From Fragum whitleyi (lineage: Eukaryota; Mollusca; Bivalvia; Cardiida; Cardiidae), in assembly GCA_948146395.1 (NCBI GenBank), contig OX411545.1:24445526-24509525 (forward strand): a stretch of 64,000 nt of DNA. The letters run 5' to 3'. A program made the translations under genes and the position numbers. Each line of letters begins with the position of its first letter. The first letter of the stretch is position 1. Positions 32,934 to 44,584 of this stretch are shown here, one piece after another. Below the pieces are notes generated by a model. It was not told where the DNA came from, made no database searches, and was given only the letters and a program-made list of their open reading frames with translations.

Positions 32934-33024
32934 GATAGAAAACGAGAGCCGTGGTATATGGGAAATAGACACGAGCGTCAGCGAGTGTCTATTTCCCATA
33001 TACCGCGGCACGAGATTTTCTATC
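32934..33024. repeat. 91-bp hairpin element
   Basis: GATAGAAAAC..GCCGTGGTATATGGGAAATAGACAC pairs with its inverted copy over about 38 bp with few mismatches; the loop is about 12 bases. Just outside is 'gacttagaccacgctt'; its inverse 'aagcgtggtctaag' occurs at 33388-33401, hinting at a larger inverted structure of about 470 bp. Confidence 0.8.
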
Positions 33025-33699
33025 TGACTTAGACCACGCTTTTCTTACATTGCCTGTATTTTTTACCCGATTCACTAAACAATGAAGAAGAGTAAAACTC
33101 GCTGTTGTTTTACTGTAATTGTGTGTTATTATGCTGAAATTACCTTTGAAACTATTTCAATTCCTTATTTAAGACCTTTTGCATAGTTGCGAGAGAAGAG
33201 AGTCATTTGGAAACAACGCTCATATAAAATGCTAATCATCGTTTTTTTTTAAATGACTCGGTACCCAAAACCTATCGAGATTCACGTGCACGACACACTA
33301 CCATCGTATATCTGTAATTACAACGCTCAGAGTTGTATCTGTAATTTATAATTTTGAAATACTGTTCTCTGATTGGCCGATTCACGTCAAGCGTGGTCTA
33401 AGAACTGGTCGAGTGACCGCTATTAAAGTTCAGTACCAATATACGATGTACATCTTTATAGAGAGATCAAGCCAATTAGTAAAAACAATAAATGTTAATG
33501 GAATGGAAACAGTTTTAAACAAACAACGGACAAAAACGAGAAAGGTCGTAAAATTCTTGTTGTTTGAAATATGCTTCACGTAATTTAATTGCTCATAAAC
33601 TATTTTCGCTCTTGAACGAATGCACCGTAAGATATTTATTTGGCAGTGAATGAGGTGCAGATAATGTGTTTTTGTGTAAGGCCATACATTTTACTTATA
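33025..33699. other. Intergenic stretch
   Basis: Holds the outer 'agcgtggtctaag' match mentioned for 32934-33024 and a 'ctgattggcc' CCAAT-like site near 33372. No gene seen. Confidence 0.4.
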
Positions 33700-33933
33700 C
33701 AGTTACATGTAGTTACATTGTGAAATTTACTCAGCGCTCCATTCATTCAATCAGGAATTCATTCATTCATTCATTCATTCATTCATTCATTCATTGATTC
33801 ATTCATTCATTCATTCAAAACATTCACTCAAACCGTCCTGAATAAAATAAGCGATAAAAAAATTCACTCATCGCACTCATACAATTTCATTCCAAAATAT
33901 TTAACTTAGTCAATTTCACGATGTTGTACACTC
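33700..33933 (-). mobile_element. fam-A MITE, copy 4, with expanded (ATTC)n
   Basis: TA|CAGTTACATGTAGTTACATTG at left; 'gtcaatttcacgatgttgtacactca' at right. An ATTC run at about 33753-33817 sits where other copies have two or three units, and the centre is deleted. Confidence 0.75.
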
Positions 33934-34401
33934 AACAAAAGATCTTTTTTTTCTCGATTTCGCCTTGTAAAAGAACAAACAAGACTGTCGTTTCCTCAAA
34001 TGTTAATCAGAACGGTTCCAATATTTTTGATATACAGCTGAGTCTCTGCCACATTTAATGCACCTCGAAAAAAGACTTGTAAAAATATTAAAATAATGAA
34101 CCAATTGCTTGTTTAAGACCAACGCTTTCCAAATGAAATGTACAAAAACAATAACATACACATAGTTGCTTTCAATTCTATTAAAGTCAGTTGGATAATG
34201 GGTAGGATGATTATTTTCGTCAACAATTCTCGGCGACAACTTGTAAAAGGTTTTCTGTGTGGACATATTCATTTTACATCGATTTTGAAATACGTTCTCA
34301 TGTTAAGTACATTTAGATTCTGCTAACTGGATTATTCACGTGACTTTAGGCAAAATGCATGGCCAACACAACCAAGAGCGATATTCGATTCGCGGAATCG
34401 A
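33934..34401. other. Intergenic stretch with an unassigned open frame
   Basis: An 89-codon minus-strand frame at 34003-34272 starts MNMSTQKTFYKLSPRIVDEN and ends CIKCGRDSAVYQKYWNRSD. Its middle is AT-rich and no domain or splice site supports it. I treat it as probably non-coding. Confidence 0.25.
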
Positions 34402-34845
34402 AATTGATTGATTGATGAAATGGAGTTTTACGACGCTCTCATCATTTTTCAGTTACAGTCAAACCTGTGTTAGTGGCTACCTGCATTCAGCAAGCAACCT
34501 GTCTTAAGCAAGCGGCCACCGAGTTCCAAAATGAACTAACCGCACTGCAATTGACCTGTCTTGACCAAGCACTTTTTGAATGTCCCTTGGGTGCTTGCCC
34601 AAGACAGGTTTGATTGTATATCGCGGCGGCTGGAGCACCTAACAATGGAATCCTGGTATTTCTCTCACCAGTACTAACATCACATCCTTTCCTAGCCTCC
34701 AGCTGCTATATCACATAGGTCTACGATTATCAACCCATTTGTGAGAGAATAATAGTCGGAAAGAATGAGTACCCCGTCGGGGATCGAACCCGGGACCTCT
34801 AGATTGACAGTCCGACGCGCTACCAATTGCGCTTTGACGGCGGCT
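34402..34845 (-). mobile_element. tRNA-derived SINE, full length, with nested MITE
   Basis: Read on the minus strand: a tRNA-like head with A-box-like 'gcgcaattggtagcgcg' and B box 'gggttcgatcccc' (about 34779-34792), a unique body ending 'ggtgctccagccgccgcgatata', then an aatcaatcaat tail at 34402-34415. Copies: 43091-43365, 56231-56449, 58369-58605, 62759-62980. A 161-bp element interrupts it at 34456-34616. Confidence 0.85.
34456..34616. mobile_element. 161-bp pogo-like MITE inserted in SINE
   Basis: CAGTCAAACCTGTGTTAGTG at left, inverted ..AAGACAGGTTTGATTG at right, with TA on both sides. Removing the element and one TA restores 'cagttatatcgcgg', exactly the SINE sequence seen at 43.3 and 62.9 kb. 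Confidence 0.88.
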
Positions 34846-35311
34846 AGATCTCTCGACTGAAACTGATATGAGTCTGGGTGACATTATTTTTAACAATTTC
34901 ACAACCATGTGTAGAGCTTGGACGAGTTTAAATTTTGTGCACGTGTACCCCGGATCTCTTTTCCTGAGGGAACTCGAGTACTCGTTGATTACTGTTCATT
35001 TACTTATTTTACCAACTTTAAAATATAATGGCGGTTTCAGAATTTCTTTAAATGGAATTCGAACATGATTTTAAGGGACGCAAGTGCTGCGAGTCTGTGC
35101 ATTATAAATAAGTAGCCAGACCTCCCAAAACTATTTGATATAAGCCCGCAGGACCATTTGGAAATCAATTTCAGAAAAGAATCGAAGACTGTTTTAAACA
35201 GTCTTCAATTCCTTTCTGAATTTGGTCCCCAAAGATACATAGTGCTTATACAATAGTCCGGTAATGAATAATTATTCAGGATCCGGGTACGAACACTAGC
35301 CTACCAGATAT
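34846..35311. other. Intergenic stretch
   Basis: Contains an imperfect palindrome near 35160-35225 (aatcgaagactgtttaaaacagtcttcaattc). No gene seen. Confidence 0.4.
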
Positions 35312-35433
35312 CCAGCACTATGCTCAGGATGTAAAAACGTTTTGCGAGCTCTTTGCACGTGCACATACAAGCAAAAGTGAGGTATCATTTCGAAAACGCT
35401 TCGCTAACGTTTACATCCTGAACGCAGGGCTGG
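35312..35433. mobile_element. fam-D MITE
   Basis: Left 'ccagcactatgctcaggatg', right inverted 'catcctgaacgcagggctgg'; the interior is palindromic (cgaaaacg / cgttttgcg). Confidence 0.7.
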
Positions 35434-35626
35434 TACTAGTCCCAGCTCTAAACCTGTGCATCGGCCCAAGTCTTTCAGGATCGTTCACCGTGCATTCTGT
35501 AGAAAAATAAGGGTCGTTACTCTTTTTCAACTGCCCACTGAAAATTCTTCTTTTTTCCGTGTTTCTGTCTTTACCGCTTAAAGTATGTGCATCGAGTATT
35601 TGTGACAATGATGAAAATGTCACACA

Positions 35627-36052
35627 CGGTAATTGGCATCTTGAAATTGACACTCATTCCGATGAAAATCATTCTAAATCACTTACTCATCGCCCAATTT
35701 ATTAATTCTAAAAAAACAACTTTTCTAACCCTTCAAAAGTCCCCAAAATCACATCGAACTGGTTAAAGACGATCACATGCAATTAAAATGAATCAGATCA
35801 TTCCATTATATCTTGTCTTGTGTGGATTGAAGCCGTCTGATTAGTCGGCCACTACGCACAAATAGAAAATATGTAGTTTTTTTTAGTAGGAAGATAATAA
35901 AATATTGCTAATTTCGTTCAACTGCACGAAATAAGGGATATTGTATTACCTATCTTTGATTTCATTCAAAACTTATTCTACTCACCCATTCAATTTCATT
36001 CTGTAATCATTAAAAATCATTCTATTTGTCATTTATAAAACGTTATTAACTG
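35627..36052 (-). mobile_element. fam-A MITE, copy 5
   Basis: Left 'cggtaattggcatcttgaaattgacac', right 'gtcatttataaaacgttattaactg|TA'. It retains the internal 'tattgtattacctatctttgatttcattcaaaac' block. Confidence 0.7.
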
Positions 36053-36477
36053 TACAATAAGCTTAAAAGATACATGTACAATAAGATTGCTTAAATATAA
36101 TTTAGCGAAAAAGTACATACCCCCGGCCCTCTCCTCATTAATTCTTGCACCTTTGGATCCATAGCTAATGTCAGGAATACTTTGAGTCAAAGTTCAAAAA
36201 TGTAAAAGAACAACTAACGTCAAACAATCTGTTTTTTGAATTCAAATAGCTGAAATAATTTCGATTATTCTGCAATATGCACAATAAGTACACCAATGAA
36301 TATCAACGGAAACTCTTTTTCTCCGGATCTAGAACAACGCGGGGGCCATGTGACGAAAAATGCATCTTCAGCAAACACTTTGCCCGAAAATGATGATAAT
36401 GATACTTATCTCTTAATCGGATGTCGATCAACTTTTATTGAGATTATAACTAAATTTATTTTTAATGAAACATTTTT
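36053..36477. other. Intergenic stretch
   Basis: A plus-strand frame (36296-36553) runs into the palindrome at 36478-36530. No domain recognised. Confidence 0.4.
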
Positions 36478-36530
36478 TGTGGGGACTCATTTGAATCGTC
36501 TCGACGAGACGATTCAAATGAGTACCCACA
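36478..36530. repeat. 53-bp palindrome with GAATCGTCT core
   Basis: TGTGGGGACTCATTTGAATC..GATTCAAATGAGTaCCCACA, near-perfect, centre gtctcgacgagac. Shares its core with the arms of 5087-6106 and with fam-G. Confidence 0.85.
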
Positions 36531-37579
36531 ATATATTGTTTAAAGAAGGATAATCAAGTTTTCGGAGATTTAAAACCAAATTGCCTTCCCTTCTCCGGAG
36601 CGCATACCGTAGAAAACACATTGGCCGTAAATGCTGATATGTATCTACTTTGACGAGGAATCAGACGCGGTGAACAATAATTAATAAAGAATATCATGGA
36701 CGGGTACATCCTCTTGCAATTTTCTCGGGACATTATTTTGATTCAGGACACTGGAAAAAGGGGTCATCTAACAAAGCACAATACAATAAGATGACCGCCC
36801 ACAACAATTGTTATAACTGGTCCAAAGATAACAAAATTTAATAAAACATAGCTTCCATCTCTCAATTGTTATGGCCAAAAGACATCAGAAATACTATAAG
36901 CTCGAGAAGTAAAAAAAAAAGTTAAGCGCTGGAACCAAGAAATCTGATTGTTGTTGAAAAACTCTATACGCTTATAACGACTAATCGGTATTTGTGGGTA
37001 TTTGGGCGTAGAAATTAACCAATAGACCTAAGACCTCCACAAATCTGAATATTCCATTTTCAAAGAATAAGTATTTTTAAGGTTTTTTTTTAACATGGTA
37101 ACCCCGGACTGCCAAAGGCGTTTGTGAATCTTTTAAATTGCGATACCGAATATCAAAGCAGTACAAACATATATACCAAAGACTATGATTTAACGGAATT
37201 GACCTTTGAATAATTCAAATCAAAATAAATGTCCATTTGATTTTACTTGAATTTATTATAAAGACTTGCATGATTTTTAAATTTTCTTAGAAAACCTCAT
37301 AAAGAAATTCCATAGGACGCACGGGATGATACAAAGATGTTATTCATAGCCGTTGTTGCACAGAGCTGTTTCGTGTTACATTACTGTCAAAAAAAGGTTC
37401 ACATAGACACACCGGGACTGTGTAAATCAAAGTACTGAAAGTACTGATAAGTTGGAATGCGTTCTAGAGACGCTGACCTCAAGCTACTAACGAAGCTGAC
37501 GCCTCCCGCCCACCACAGGTAAACACATAATACGTCTCGTCTTTGGACAAATGTATTTCAACAACGAGAATCGCTATAC
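36531..37579. other. Intergenic stretch, no gene seen
   Basis: AT-rich. A short 'caaagtactgaaagtactgat' block recurs near 57990. 'ccaccacaggtaaac' at about 37512 looks like a donor site, but no coding frame precedes it. Confidence 0.4.
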
Positions 37580-38170
37580 AGGCCTGAATCTGATGAAAGA
37601 AAAAAAGAGAGCCAGAATGGCCCTAAACCGCTCGCCTGAATTCGATTGGTCCAGTGGATCTTATCCAAGAAACTTACTGGCAAAGATTCATTCAAATTTG
37701 CCTTATTGTTGAAGAGGAGACATTATTCGAATTATAAGCAGTCAAGATAGACCCTGCCAACCCATTCATTGCAGAGGAGACTCAAAATAAGCCCTTCCCT
37801 GCCACGCCCATATTTATAGGCAAATGAAAATTTTGCCAACAATATTTGAAGAGGGTCATCAAAGGAACATTCTTGTAAAGTTTCAGTGAAATCTGCCCAG
37901 TAGTTCAGGAGGAGATGTCGTTCAAAGATTTTGGGCTCAAAATAAGCCCCGCCCTGCCATATCCATATTTATTGGCCAAAAAGAATAAAGCGACAATATG
38001 AAGATGGTCACCCAGGGAACATTCTGGCAAAATTGCATTGAATATGCAGCAGCAGTTTAGGAGAAGAAGAAGTTTAAAGAAAGTTCACGACGGACACACG
38101 ACGGACGACACAGTCAGGGTGATCCTAAAAGCATCCCTTGAGCACGTTGTGCTCAGGTGAGCTAAAAAGG
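37580..38170 (+). repeat. 'ctcaggtgagctaaaa' repeat, bivalve-type
   Basis: Starts with 'gagagccagaatggccct' and ends 'cacgacggacgacac..gagcacgttgtgctcaggtgagctaaaa'. It contains a twofold imperfect tandem repeat of about 155 bp (caaaataagcc..ccctgcca..tttatxggc at about 37787 and 37940). I recall this type as common in bivalves; that recollection is a main basis for the taxon call. Confidence 0.7.
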
Positions 38171-38229
38171 AAGAAAATGATACGGACCATACAGCCAACT
38201 AATGGACGCACAGGCGAAAACACTCAAAA

Positions 38230-38700
38230 CAGCTTTTTATATTATTTTTCAAAAGACTTCTGCTCCAATTACATTTAAATTAGAAGTGTCGCAAGGTGGA
38301 CCTCAACAAGTGATTTGTCCAATGATGAAAAATTATTTTCGCAGGGAAGACTTTTACTTCATGAGTTGGAATCTCAAGACAATTTTTGGACGAAGTTCAA
38401 TTGTGATTTCGACCTTTGTGACTCCAGAATTGGGCACTTTCTCGGGTCATTGGCAACATTTGTGTCAAGGTTTATGATTTGGGTCAATTGGTTGTTCAGT
38501 TAGAGTGGAAACTGTTATCTGTTAAAATTTACTGATGGCCGTGACATGAATGACCCCGAAAAAATAGGGCATTTCTTCGGGTCATGGGCAATATTTGTGT
38601 AAAGTTTCGTTATTGCAGGTCAATTGCTTCTCCGTTTATCTAGCGGAAAGCAAAAGGTCAATGGACTGAAAGACAGAAATGATGAAATCAATATATGTTC
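38230..38700 (+). repeat. Second bivalve-type repeat with internal duplication
   Basis: Carries 'gcaacatttgtgtcaaggttt' and, 120 bp on, 'gcaatatttgtgtaaagtttcg' in similar contexts, then 'cttctccgtttatctagcggaaagc' and 'ggactgaaagacagaaatg'. Open frames at 38202-38503 lie in it and have no known domain. Confidence 0.55.
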
Positions 38701-38722
38701 CTCTACTTCCGAGTTGGGGGTA

Positions 38723-39130
38723 TTGTTAATAACATCGTGAATTTGATAAGGTGAACGATTTTGAAATGAATTAGGCATGATGTTGAATGAGATAGCGGAG
38801 CGAGTTTTGAGTGAAATTTAATGGAGGGAATCCAATGTCGCTTATTATGTTCAGATTTAACAAAATTAGCGATATATAATATGCATGAAAGTTCAATTAA
38901 TAGCTTTCTATTTCCAATCAGACGGTTTTAATTTCAATTATGTTAGTGAAATCGCGATTTGGTTCTTGCTTAATTCATTTTGAATATACATGTTGATCTT
39001 ATTCTTTTAAAAACTTTGAGCGTCTTGAATGGTTTGAGTGAGTGTTTGGAATGAATGAATGGAGCGCTGAGTGAGCGATTAAGAATGTTTTTTATTGAGA
39101 TGAATGTCAATTTCACGATGTTACTAACTG
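38723..39130 (+). mobile_element. fam-A MITE, copy 6
   Basis: TA|TTGTTAATAACATCGTGAAT at left; ..TTTCACGATGTTACTAACTG|TA at right; 408 bp. Internal 'gtttggaatgaatgaatggagcgctgagtgagcg' is intact. Confidence 0.85.
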
Positions 39131-39533
39131 TATGATGGTGCTCTTAAACGTGTTGATGTGTAAGAATGCGAAGAAAACAAGTTGAACTAGTTGGTTTGTT
39201 TCCAATGGCAAATTGTCTTGCTGATGGAATGCAATTGGGCAAAGATATTCATAATTCAATTAAAGATGTTGTGGCAAGGGTTTTATTAGATGAGTATTGC
39301 GTTTTTACAATGAACATTCATGTTAATAACTGCAATATGACGAAAACAAATGTCAATATGTTGAAAAAATATTTATTAACTTTTAAAGTGTAACATCACT
39401 TTAAGAAAATATTTTTTCGTAGTTTTGACAGAAATTTACAATATAACACCTTGTCAAAAGTTTAATGTGTAATAAAGTCGTTCAGAAAGACAAACTATTC
39501 ATTTAAAAGAAGCTATAACATAATTCTACGAAA
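39131..39533. other. Intergenic stretch with a short frame
   Basis: A 75-codon plus frame at 39166-39393 starts MRRKQVELVGLFPMANCLAD. It has no recognisable domain or splice context. Confidence 0.3.
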
Positions 39534-39680
39534 AGCAGGTCGCGACCTTACCAAATAAGCAGATCACGTGATTGGTCTGTGCTATTGCCACAATACTGAG
39601 AAAACAGATAGCGACATTACCAAATAAGCAGATCACGTGATTGGCTAGTGTTATTGTCAATTGCTGACCTTGTCGGACTT
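39534..39680. repeat. Two-copy tandem repeat, about 72 bp
   Basis: 'ccaaataagcagatcacgtgattgg' occurs twice, about 72 bp apart, each copy joining a CACGTG E-box to an ATTGG (inverted CCAAT) site. The 127-codon minus frame over it (39526-39909) repeats NHVICLFGxVA and is likely a by-product. Confidence 0.75.
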
Positions 39681-40654
39681 GACTTATCACATGATTTCCA
39701 AATAAAGTAATGCAAACATGTGATACTAATATATTCGTACGCAACTTTCGATAAATATCGTTTAAAACATAGATTAGCGTGTTAATAATATACATGAAGT
39801 GATAGTGTTGTAATTGTACAGCATTATTACTTTTTGATGAAATAAACTGTTTGTCTTTGTCAAGTTGAGATAAACAAAATAGGCCGAAGTGTATTCCCAT
39901 CCTGTTCACGTGATATGTGTTCTCAAAAAACCCGAAATGAAATTATCTTGTGTTCACTTTGCGGTTTTGTTAAATCTAAGTTGGAATTGCTCCGCATTCC
40001 AACTTAAAAATTGAGCTAGACAATTTACGGGACAGTAGATGTCCTCTTCATAAAATTGTTCGCCAGTCTGTCTGCCATAAATGCAAAATTAATGGGTATG
40101 AAAAGCATCACATTTCATGGCTTGCTCCTTCAGTACTTACTGGTATTACATGATATCAACCGAGCTAGTAACTGAAGCACTTTGCAAAACAGTGCTGGCG
40201 CTTTTAAAACATCAAATTTCGGGTATTGTTTGACTGTGTAGTGAAAGGACAACGCCATTTGAAAATTTTCGTGAGCCATCCCAATCGACATTCTGACGTA
40301 ACATTTTTCGAGGGTAGCTTTGATCTTACGCAAGAATCGGTTTTAAACAAACGTAACCGTCATTTATCAGATAAAGAAAATGAAAAACACAAAACCAACA
40401 ACAAAAGATGAAAAAAAAAAAGATAACACAAAAACCATGTTCCCTATTAACTTTTGAGACAAGTTTGTCCCATGAAAGGATTGATTTACAACAGTTTCAT
40501 AGACTCGATTACGATCAGCTATTCCTATAAAATTCTTATAACATATCTTATATATACGTATATTTCTCGAAATTCTGATAAGTAGTAGATCTAATGTAAA
40601 TGCATAGATCAACCATTTTCATTATGAAGAAACATTTAACATTCCCATCTGATT
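39681..40654. other. Intergenic stretch with one hairpin
   Basis: A perfect 11-bp stem hairpin at 39977-40006 (taagttggaat / attccaactta). A plus frame at 40226-40411 (begins MFDCVVKGQRHLKIFVSHPN) is unassigned. Confidence 0.35.
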
Positions 40655-40956
40655 TAAAGTAAGGAACGAAGGAAGTGAAATTGACACTAAATCCAATAAA
40701 AAATAACTCCAAATCGCTCACTCAGCATTCCACTCAATCATTCCAAACACTCGCTCAAACCATTCAAAATCGCTCCAAAATCACTGAAAAAGGCAAAATC
40801 AAAAACTACATCAAAAAATAAAAAATGCTAGGAAAAAAAGCAAAAAAAAACACCCCCCCCCCCCCCCCCCCGATTTTACTAAATTAATTGACTGTGTAAG
40901 CGCCTGATCGGTTCGTATAGACATAGAAAGTCATTTATAGAATTTTGAATGCATCT
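40655..40956 (-). mobile_element. fam-A MITE, copy 7, half, with poly-C
   Basis: 'gaagtgaaattgacac', 'aaatcgctcactcagcattcc' and 'ttccaaacactcgctcaaaccattcaaaatcgctcc' match fam-A. A run of about 19 C (about 40852-40870) interrupts it and the far half is missing. Confidence 0.7.
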
Positions 40957-42463
40957 TCACTTTGGCTACCTTGTGCACTTATGTCAAAAGTAGCCTAAAT
41001 AATATCGACATGCAAACATGAAAACTGCAGGAGGTTTATTGCGAAATAGAAAAGTTGGTAAGAAGAAACTTATCAATTCTAGGGACCAAGATTGATAGTG
41101 ATATTTCTCATTAACAAAAGGATGGAAATTTGTCTTGAATAGTTTTGCAGTCTCAATGAACTTTACCCATTACAGCTTGAATTTAAGTTGATAGAATAGA
41201 ATTGGCTTTTTACGCACCCCCCCCCCCCCAAATATTTTGCACCCCCCCCCCAAAAAAAAAGAAGAGAGAGAAAAATGCACATTTGAAACAAAGGAATTTC
41301 TTGTTACAACGTGGTGCCATTTCGTGTAATGATGACGTAGCACTGTGTGTTCGGATTTTTCTCATCAGTTTGCTTTCAATCTACCAGATACAGAATGTGT
41401 ACTTAGAATTAATTAAAACTTTGAAATAGCCAGTGTTATTTTGGATTTCTGCATATAAATATGAAAAAATCTAAAGGAACAACAACAAAAAAAATAAAAA
41501 AAAACAAAAAACGAGTCAGTGGTTTTCGTTTGAAATTTCAATGATTATTATGTAGGGCGCGAGTTTAGCCAAGATGACGCCGAGAGAAGATTTGTTGAAG
41601 TTTCCATATATAATTATTTTTTTCTATTGAAAGTAATAACAATTTGGTAGGAAGAATATAAAAAACAATTTTAATCACTCAGTCACAGAACGCATGCTAG
41701 TCTTAGATCGGAATTATTTCGTTTAAACAATATTAAGAATTCAGTATTATTTAAAGGTATTGTGTATGGCATTCGATGCCTAATCGAATTCTTATATTGT
41801 GTCAAATATTTTGGGATACCCTGTTAAACACATTTTTTTCGTTACGCAGCTTAACAGTAAAGTTACATAAAAAAGTGGAGCGTCCACTTGTTTTCTAAAG
41901 ATGAAGTTATCAACATTTCACATTTCGTTGCTATATTTTTGACAATCTTTTGGATGCAACTGTACCATGGAATGAACTTTTCGGCCAACAAGAAAAATCC
42001 CCGAAGTCATTAATCATAGATAGACATGTTCAACAATACACATAATCATTGCTAATTAAACTGGTCTGACTTTTACAACATCAAAATAATTTCGATGAGT
42101 TTTGGCAGATGGTGTGATTTACAGAATCTTGTACAGATCTTCTGGAATTTGTCTAAAGTTATTGTTATTTTCTTAAAAGAAAATTCCGAAACTGTTAGAG
42201 TATAGTATCTATCTGTTTTCGGTAACATGGTTGAATAAAATACGTTGCTAAAAATGATAATATGAAACATGAGCACTTAAAGTCCCAATTAAATTCCTTG
42301 ACGAAACTACTAAATGGTAATTTATGAGATAAAACTACTGAACAAAACGTGCGAAAATGCCTGGTTTTTTGTGTTACATATGAAAGAGTGGAAATCTCTT
42401 AATGATATTATTTTTTCAAATTGTTGTTGTGTTGTTTTAATGAATAAGCGAGACGTTACATTT
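40957..42463. other. Intergenic stretch with poly-C tracts
   Basis: C runs at about 41217-41229 and 41241-41251. No gene, RNA or family repeat seen. Confidence 0.45.
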
Positions 42464-42607
42464 AGGGTAGGGGGACCTTAATAGTTCCGCAACATTTCGG
42501 CACTCATGAACTTTCACAATAATGACCGAGGTTTCCCCGGTTAATACTGTTAAAGTTCATATTTTCAGAAACGTTGCGGACCTATTGCGGGTCCACTACG
42601 TTAAGGT
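42464..42607. mobile_element. fam-C MITE
   Basis: 'ttaatagttCCGCAACATTTCGGcactcatgaacttt' pairs with 'aaagttcatattttcagaaacgttgcggacctattg', imperfect arms of about 50 bp around gaccgaggtttccccggtta. Related copies: 48330-48570, 50313-50475. Confidence 0.7.
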
Positions 42608-42704
42608 TGAAGTAAAGTAGTTTTTCGACATCATCGGGAACCATCTTACTAATTGATTTGTAGTTGATGTACAATCATAGTATATCTAAGATTTAAATCA
42701 AGAG

Positions 42705-42760
42705 ATGACAAGAGTATTCATTAATTTCATGGAGGAATGGAACTAAAAACCTAATAACAC
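42705..42760 (+). repeat. fam-H half element
   Basis: 'agagatgacaagagtattcattaatttcatggaggaatggaactaaaaacc' matches one arm of 32413-32546. No opposite arm was found nearby. Confidence 0.5.
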
Positions 42761-42798
42761 TGTATGAATACGCGAAGCAATTGCTTCCTTAAATATTT

Positions 42799-43059
42799 AT
42801 TAACCGTTACGCGAAAAGGGACCATCTTGGTAGTACGTAAAGTGTCGACCATAGTCAGACTGCGCGGATTGCGCAGGCTGACTAGGGTCGAACCTTTTCG
42901 CACTGTGCTGATTTTCTGAATCTAGAATTATCATTCTACATTCCTTTATAAGAGCTTTTGAAATGCGACCACCGGTTGACCTCTACTGGAGAAAATGCCA
43001 TCCTCACGATTTTATTTAACGGAGTTCCGAGATGGCCCCTTTTCGCGTGACGGGCCAAA
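42799..43059. mobile_element. fam-B MITE
   Basis: Left 'aaccgttacgcgaaaagggaccat', right inverted 'gatggccccttttcgcgtgacgggcc'. The interior carries 'cagactgcgcggattgcgcaggctgactagggtcg', itself an imperfect inverted repeat. Confidence 0.75.
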
Positions 43060-43090
43060 TTTATTATTCGGGGTTTCAAATGTGTCCAAA

Positions 43091-43365
43091 GCCAACGTCA
43101 TAGCGCAGTTGGTAGCGCGTCGGATTATCAATCTAGATGTCCCGGGTTCGATCCCCGACGGCGGCACTTATTCTTTCCGTCTTTCATAAATTGGTTTGAA
43201 AATCCTAGACCCATGTGAGATAGCAGCTTGAGGCTAGGAAAGAATTCGATGGGAGTACTGTCGAGAGAAATACAAGGAATCCATTTTTAGGTGCTCAAGC
43301 CGCCGCGATATAACTGAAATTTGTTGACAGCGGCGTAAAACTCCATTTAATCAATCAATCAATCC
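43091..43365 (+). mobile_element. tRNA-derived SINE, full length
   Basis: Head 'gtcatagcgcagttggtagcgcg' (A-box region), B box gggttcgatcccc (43144-43156), body 'gctcaagccgccgcgatataactgaaat', tail taatcaatcaatcaatcc. Not a functional tRNA gene: the body continues past the tRNA 3' end and copies recur. Confidence 0.85.
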
Positions 43366-44584
43366 AAATTTTCAAATTTCGAGTGATGGGTCTCAAATTT
43401 GAAGTATTGGATTGTTATCAAGAAGAGAATATAATAAGTTACGGATAAACACGTACTTGATTTAGAATATTAATCATAAATCATTACATTCATTAGCAAT
43501 TTAAGGGATTAGATTTAATAGGTATGACGTCATATACAGCTAGTGATATAAAATTGGAAAAAAGAATGAAATTGTGGTGAAGTTCAATAGGGACAGAAAT
43601 TGTGAAACACATCGCAACAGATCTGTCTCAAACGTTCTATTCAAGGCGAGCTTCGAAATTCGAAAGGATTTTGACATTGAATCAAATCACTTGGCTAAAT
43701 ACGCAGCATAACAATAATATTTTCCTTTGATTCCATAATTTCATATCCATAAACTAAATCGTTTGGTAATAAAAGAGGGATGTTCGCGAATTCCTATGAA
43801 GATAATAGAGGTAAAAATAAATTTTCATTATCAAATAGAGTATTCTAATTTGTTAAATTGATTGAATCGTAAGTGTAGCTTTAGAAGTAAGTTTTTCTGA
43901 TTTTTTTTTAAAATTATATTTCTTCTCTGGCATCACCTGTTGAAGTGTTACTTTAGAGATGTTATAAATGTTTCATGGAGGTATCCCCTTATCCACTTTA
44001 AACAAATGATGCTTCCTAGATTTTCTAACATTAATATGGTAATACTGCTTAAAAAGCAAATATTTCACTAATTATACGAGACTTTACTATCAAATTCTCT
44101 GCATTGGCACGAGAACAGCTTCAACTTCAACTATCAATTTGTATCTTTTCTCACAAAGTATAATACAATGTATCTTTCCTTAAGCAGAAAAGGGCTTCGC
44201 TTTTACATAGATTTGGCCAGTACTTGATATATCTGATAATTTCAAATGTGCAAAAAGCAAAGACCTTGACCAGTCTGTCCATTCGCTAAGAATGGTCGGC
44301 GTTTTCACCATGCGGTAGTTTTAAAATATTTAAGTAGAAAGAAGACAGATTTATGAAGTTATATTTAACTTTAAGTTTAATGGTCAACCTGATATCGCAT
44401 CTAACAATTCTAAAACATTTTTTTTATTTTTTTTTAAATTTCTATTGGAGATTCAGAAAATTGGCCAAAGACTAAAAGTGTCGTGCCTAGTCAGTCTGCA
44501 TTATCCACGCAGTCTGAAAAGGGTAAACATATTACTCTCTCGAAATGATCAGTTTTTGCCTGACGGGTAGATACAAATTACCTA
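43366..44584. other. Intergenic stretch
   Basis: AT-rich. Around 44256-44300 and 44460-44570 are weak fam-B-like pieces ('gcctagtcagtctgcattatccacgcagtctg', 'tgcctgacggg'). No gene seen. Confidence 0.4.

Noticed and set aside
39526..39909. 127-codon minus frame with repeated NHVICLFGxVA
   Set aside because: The repetition follows the 72-bp DNA duplication; no splice sites or domain.
43091..43165. Functional tRNA gene
   Set aside because: A and B boxes are present, but the sequence continues into a SINE body and the same unit recurs at 34.4, 56.2, 58.4 and 62.8 kb.
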